DNA of 5,942 nucleotides from Candidatus Poribacteria bacterium WGA-3G (GTDB lineage Bacteria; Poribacteria; WGA-4E; WGA-3G): positions 5,092-11,033 of the forward strand of contig ASZN01000095.1 of NCBI GenBank assembly GCA_000406005.1, read 5' to 3'. The notes beneath the pieces were generated by a model. The model saw nothing but the letters and a program-made list of their open reading frames with translations. It was not told the DNA's origin and did not search any database. This document shows, piece after piece, positions 5,261 to 5,942 of the stretch. Each line of letters opens with the position of its first letter. Position 1 is the stretch's first letter. The position numbers and the translations under genes were made by a program.

Positions 5261-5942
5261 ATTCGGTTGCTTCCAGACGTTGAAGTGCTGCGCGTAGCTT
5301 TTCGAGTTCGGCTTCGGCGTGTTGCGCACGAGATTCCGCCTCCTGTCGTGCCAGGGATTCTTCTTCCAGACGAGACACCACCTTATCCAAACGTTCTCCG
5401 GACGGATATAACCACGCCGACTTAACAGGGTCATATAAACGCAGCACACCCTCATGCTCACCTAACTCTAAGCCCAACACTTCACAAGGGATCCGTCCGT
5501 TCACAAACGGTATATCTTCATAAGTTTCACCGACAAGCCGGAACCCAACGAAATAGGGATCAATCTCGTGATACGGGTCATAGATGCAATACGCTTTGAC
5601 TTTCAGAATCTTGGCGTAAATCTCCATCTTCTCGTTGAAGTCTCGCGTGTATGTGCTCGGACTCGCAACTTCTAACACAAAATCGAGCGTCGGCTGCTGT
5701 TCCCATGTCTTATATGTCCGGAATTCTTGTTTAGACACACCACGAACCATGAACACATCCGGGGAGATGCTCTTCCGAGGATTCCCCTCCTCGTAATACA
5801 TCATCATATTTCCGCCGATATACACATCTGGGATCCCGCGGAAATGGCTTCGCATGATATCCATGCAATCTATCATCACTTGCTGATGTTTCGGTGTTTC
5901 TGCCATCGGTTCTCCGTCTGATTCGGGATAGACGAGTGTCGG
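5259..5942 (-). CDS. Uma2-family (DUF820) PD-(D/E)xK protein, 5' end outside the window
   Basis: Uma2 proteins have a restriction-endonuclease-like fold; their cellular role is mostly unknown. Counting from the in-window ATG at 5906, the family signatures are SPD with D50, LDFVLEVASPST with E79, K93 in DFNEKMEIYAKI, and AYCIYDP (107-111), where relatives have YWIVDP. All three candidate catalytic residues are present. Residues about 172-214 form a charged coiled-coil tail (EEESLARQEAESRAQHAEAE and on). The frame stays open beyond the ATG to the window edge and encodes PTLVYPESDGEP before MAET. Uma2 relatives carry a YPxSDGxPMAET motif, so this Met is internal and the true start lies outside. 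A GGAGAA before 5906 makes that ATG a weaker alternative. Its stop lies seven bases before the large gene's start. Confidence 0.85.
   Translation of the reverse strand, partial: PTLVYPESDGEPMAETPKHQQVMIDCMDIMRSHFRGIPDVYIGGNMMMYYEEGNPRKSISPDVFMVRGVSKQEFRTYKTWEQQPTLDFVLEVASPSTYTRDFNEKMEIYAKILKVKAYCIYDPYHEIDPYFVGFRLVGETYEDIPFVNGRIPCEVLGLELGEHEGVLRLYDPVKSAWLYPSGERLDKVVSRLEEESLARQEAESRAQHAEAELEKLRAALQRLEATE

Noticed and set aside
1..5942. tRNA, rRNA, insertion sequence, integrase or phage genes
   Set aside because: No cloverleaf, rRNA-like segment, transposase motif or paired terminal inverted repeats flanking a gene were found on either strand.

Overview
The window is about 5.9 kb of bacterial DNA. 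Every supportable gene lies on the minus strand. It most resembles the sponge-associated or marine candidate phylum Poribacteria, or a close relative in the wider planctomycete/FCB-like assemblage. That placement is inference from recalled family features. They are a secreted protein that combines planctomycete-style CxxCH cytochrome modules, internalin-type leucine-rich repeats, cohesin and dockerin modules and a YPNPFNP-type C-terminal sorting domain, next to a Uma2-family gene and a PIN-domain toxin pair. No ribosomal or other phylogenetic marker is present.

Reading in the direction of transcription, from high to low coordinates, the right edge (5942-5259) holds a Uma2-family PD-(D/E)xK protein. 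Its reading frame stays open to the window edge, so its true start is outside. Seven bases after its stop begins the dominant gene (5251-1163), a 1362-residue exported protein. Its order is signal peptide, first haem site, long unrecognised domain, second haem site, ten-unit leucine-rich repeat array, beta-rich domain, cohesin-like domain, dockerin and C-terminal sorting domain. The longest open frame for this gene begins 70 codons earlier, inside the Uma2 gene, and that extension should be discarded. The two genes are probably co-transcribed.

A non-coding stretch of about 310 bp follows (1162-850). It carries several small palindromes, including two related ones whose arms show a compensatory base change, and a promoter that sits almost on top of the next start codon. 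Next is a PIN-domain (VapC-like) gene (849-358) whose stop overlaps the start of a 60-residue gene (358-176) in a TAATG junction. This looks like a toxin-antitoxin pair with the toxin first. The left end (175-1) is non-coding, with two inverted repeats, a good promoter with a palindrome over its -35 region, a strong ribosome binding site and the start codon of another minus-strand gene that leaves the window.

The genes do not form one obvious pathway. The strongest candidate for something new is the large surface or secreted protein, which joins redox (haem c) modules to adhesion and scaffold modules. Base composition differs clearly between its parts (about 50% GC in the cytochrome part, 40% in the repeat array, 54% at the C-terminus, counted by hand on sub-ranges), which fits assembly by domain shuffling.
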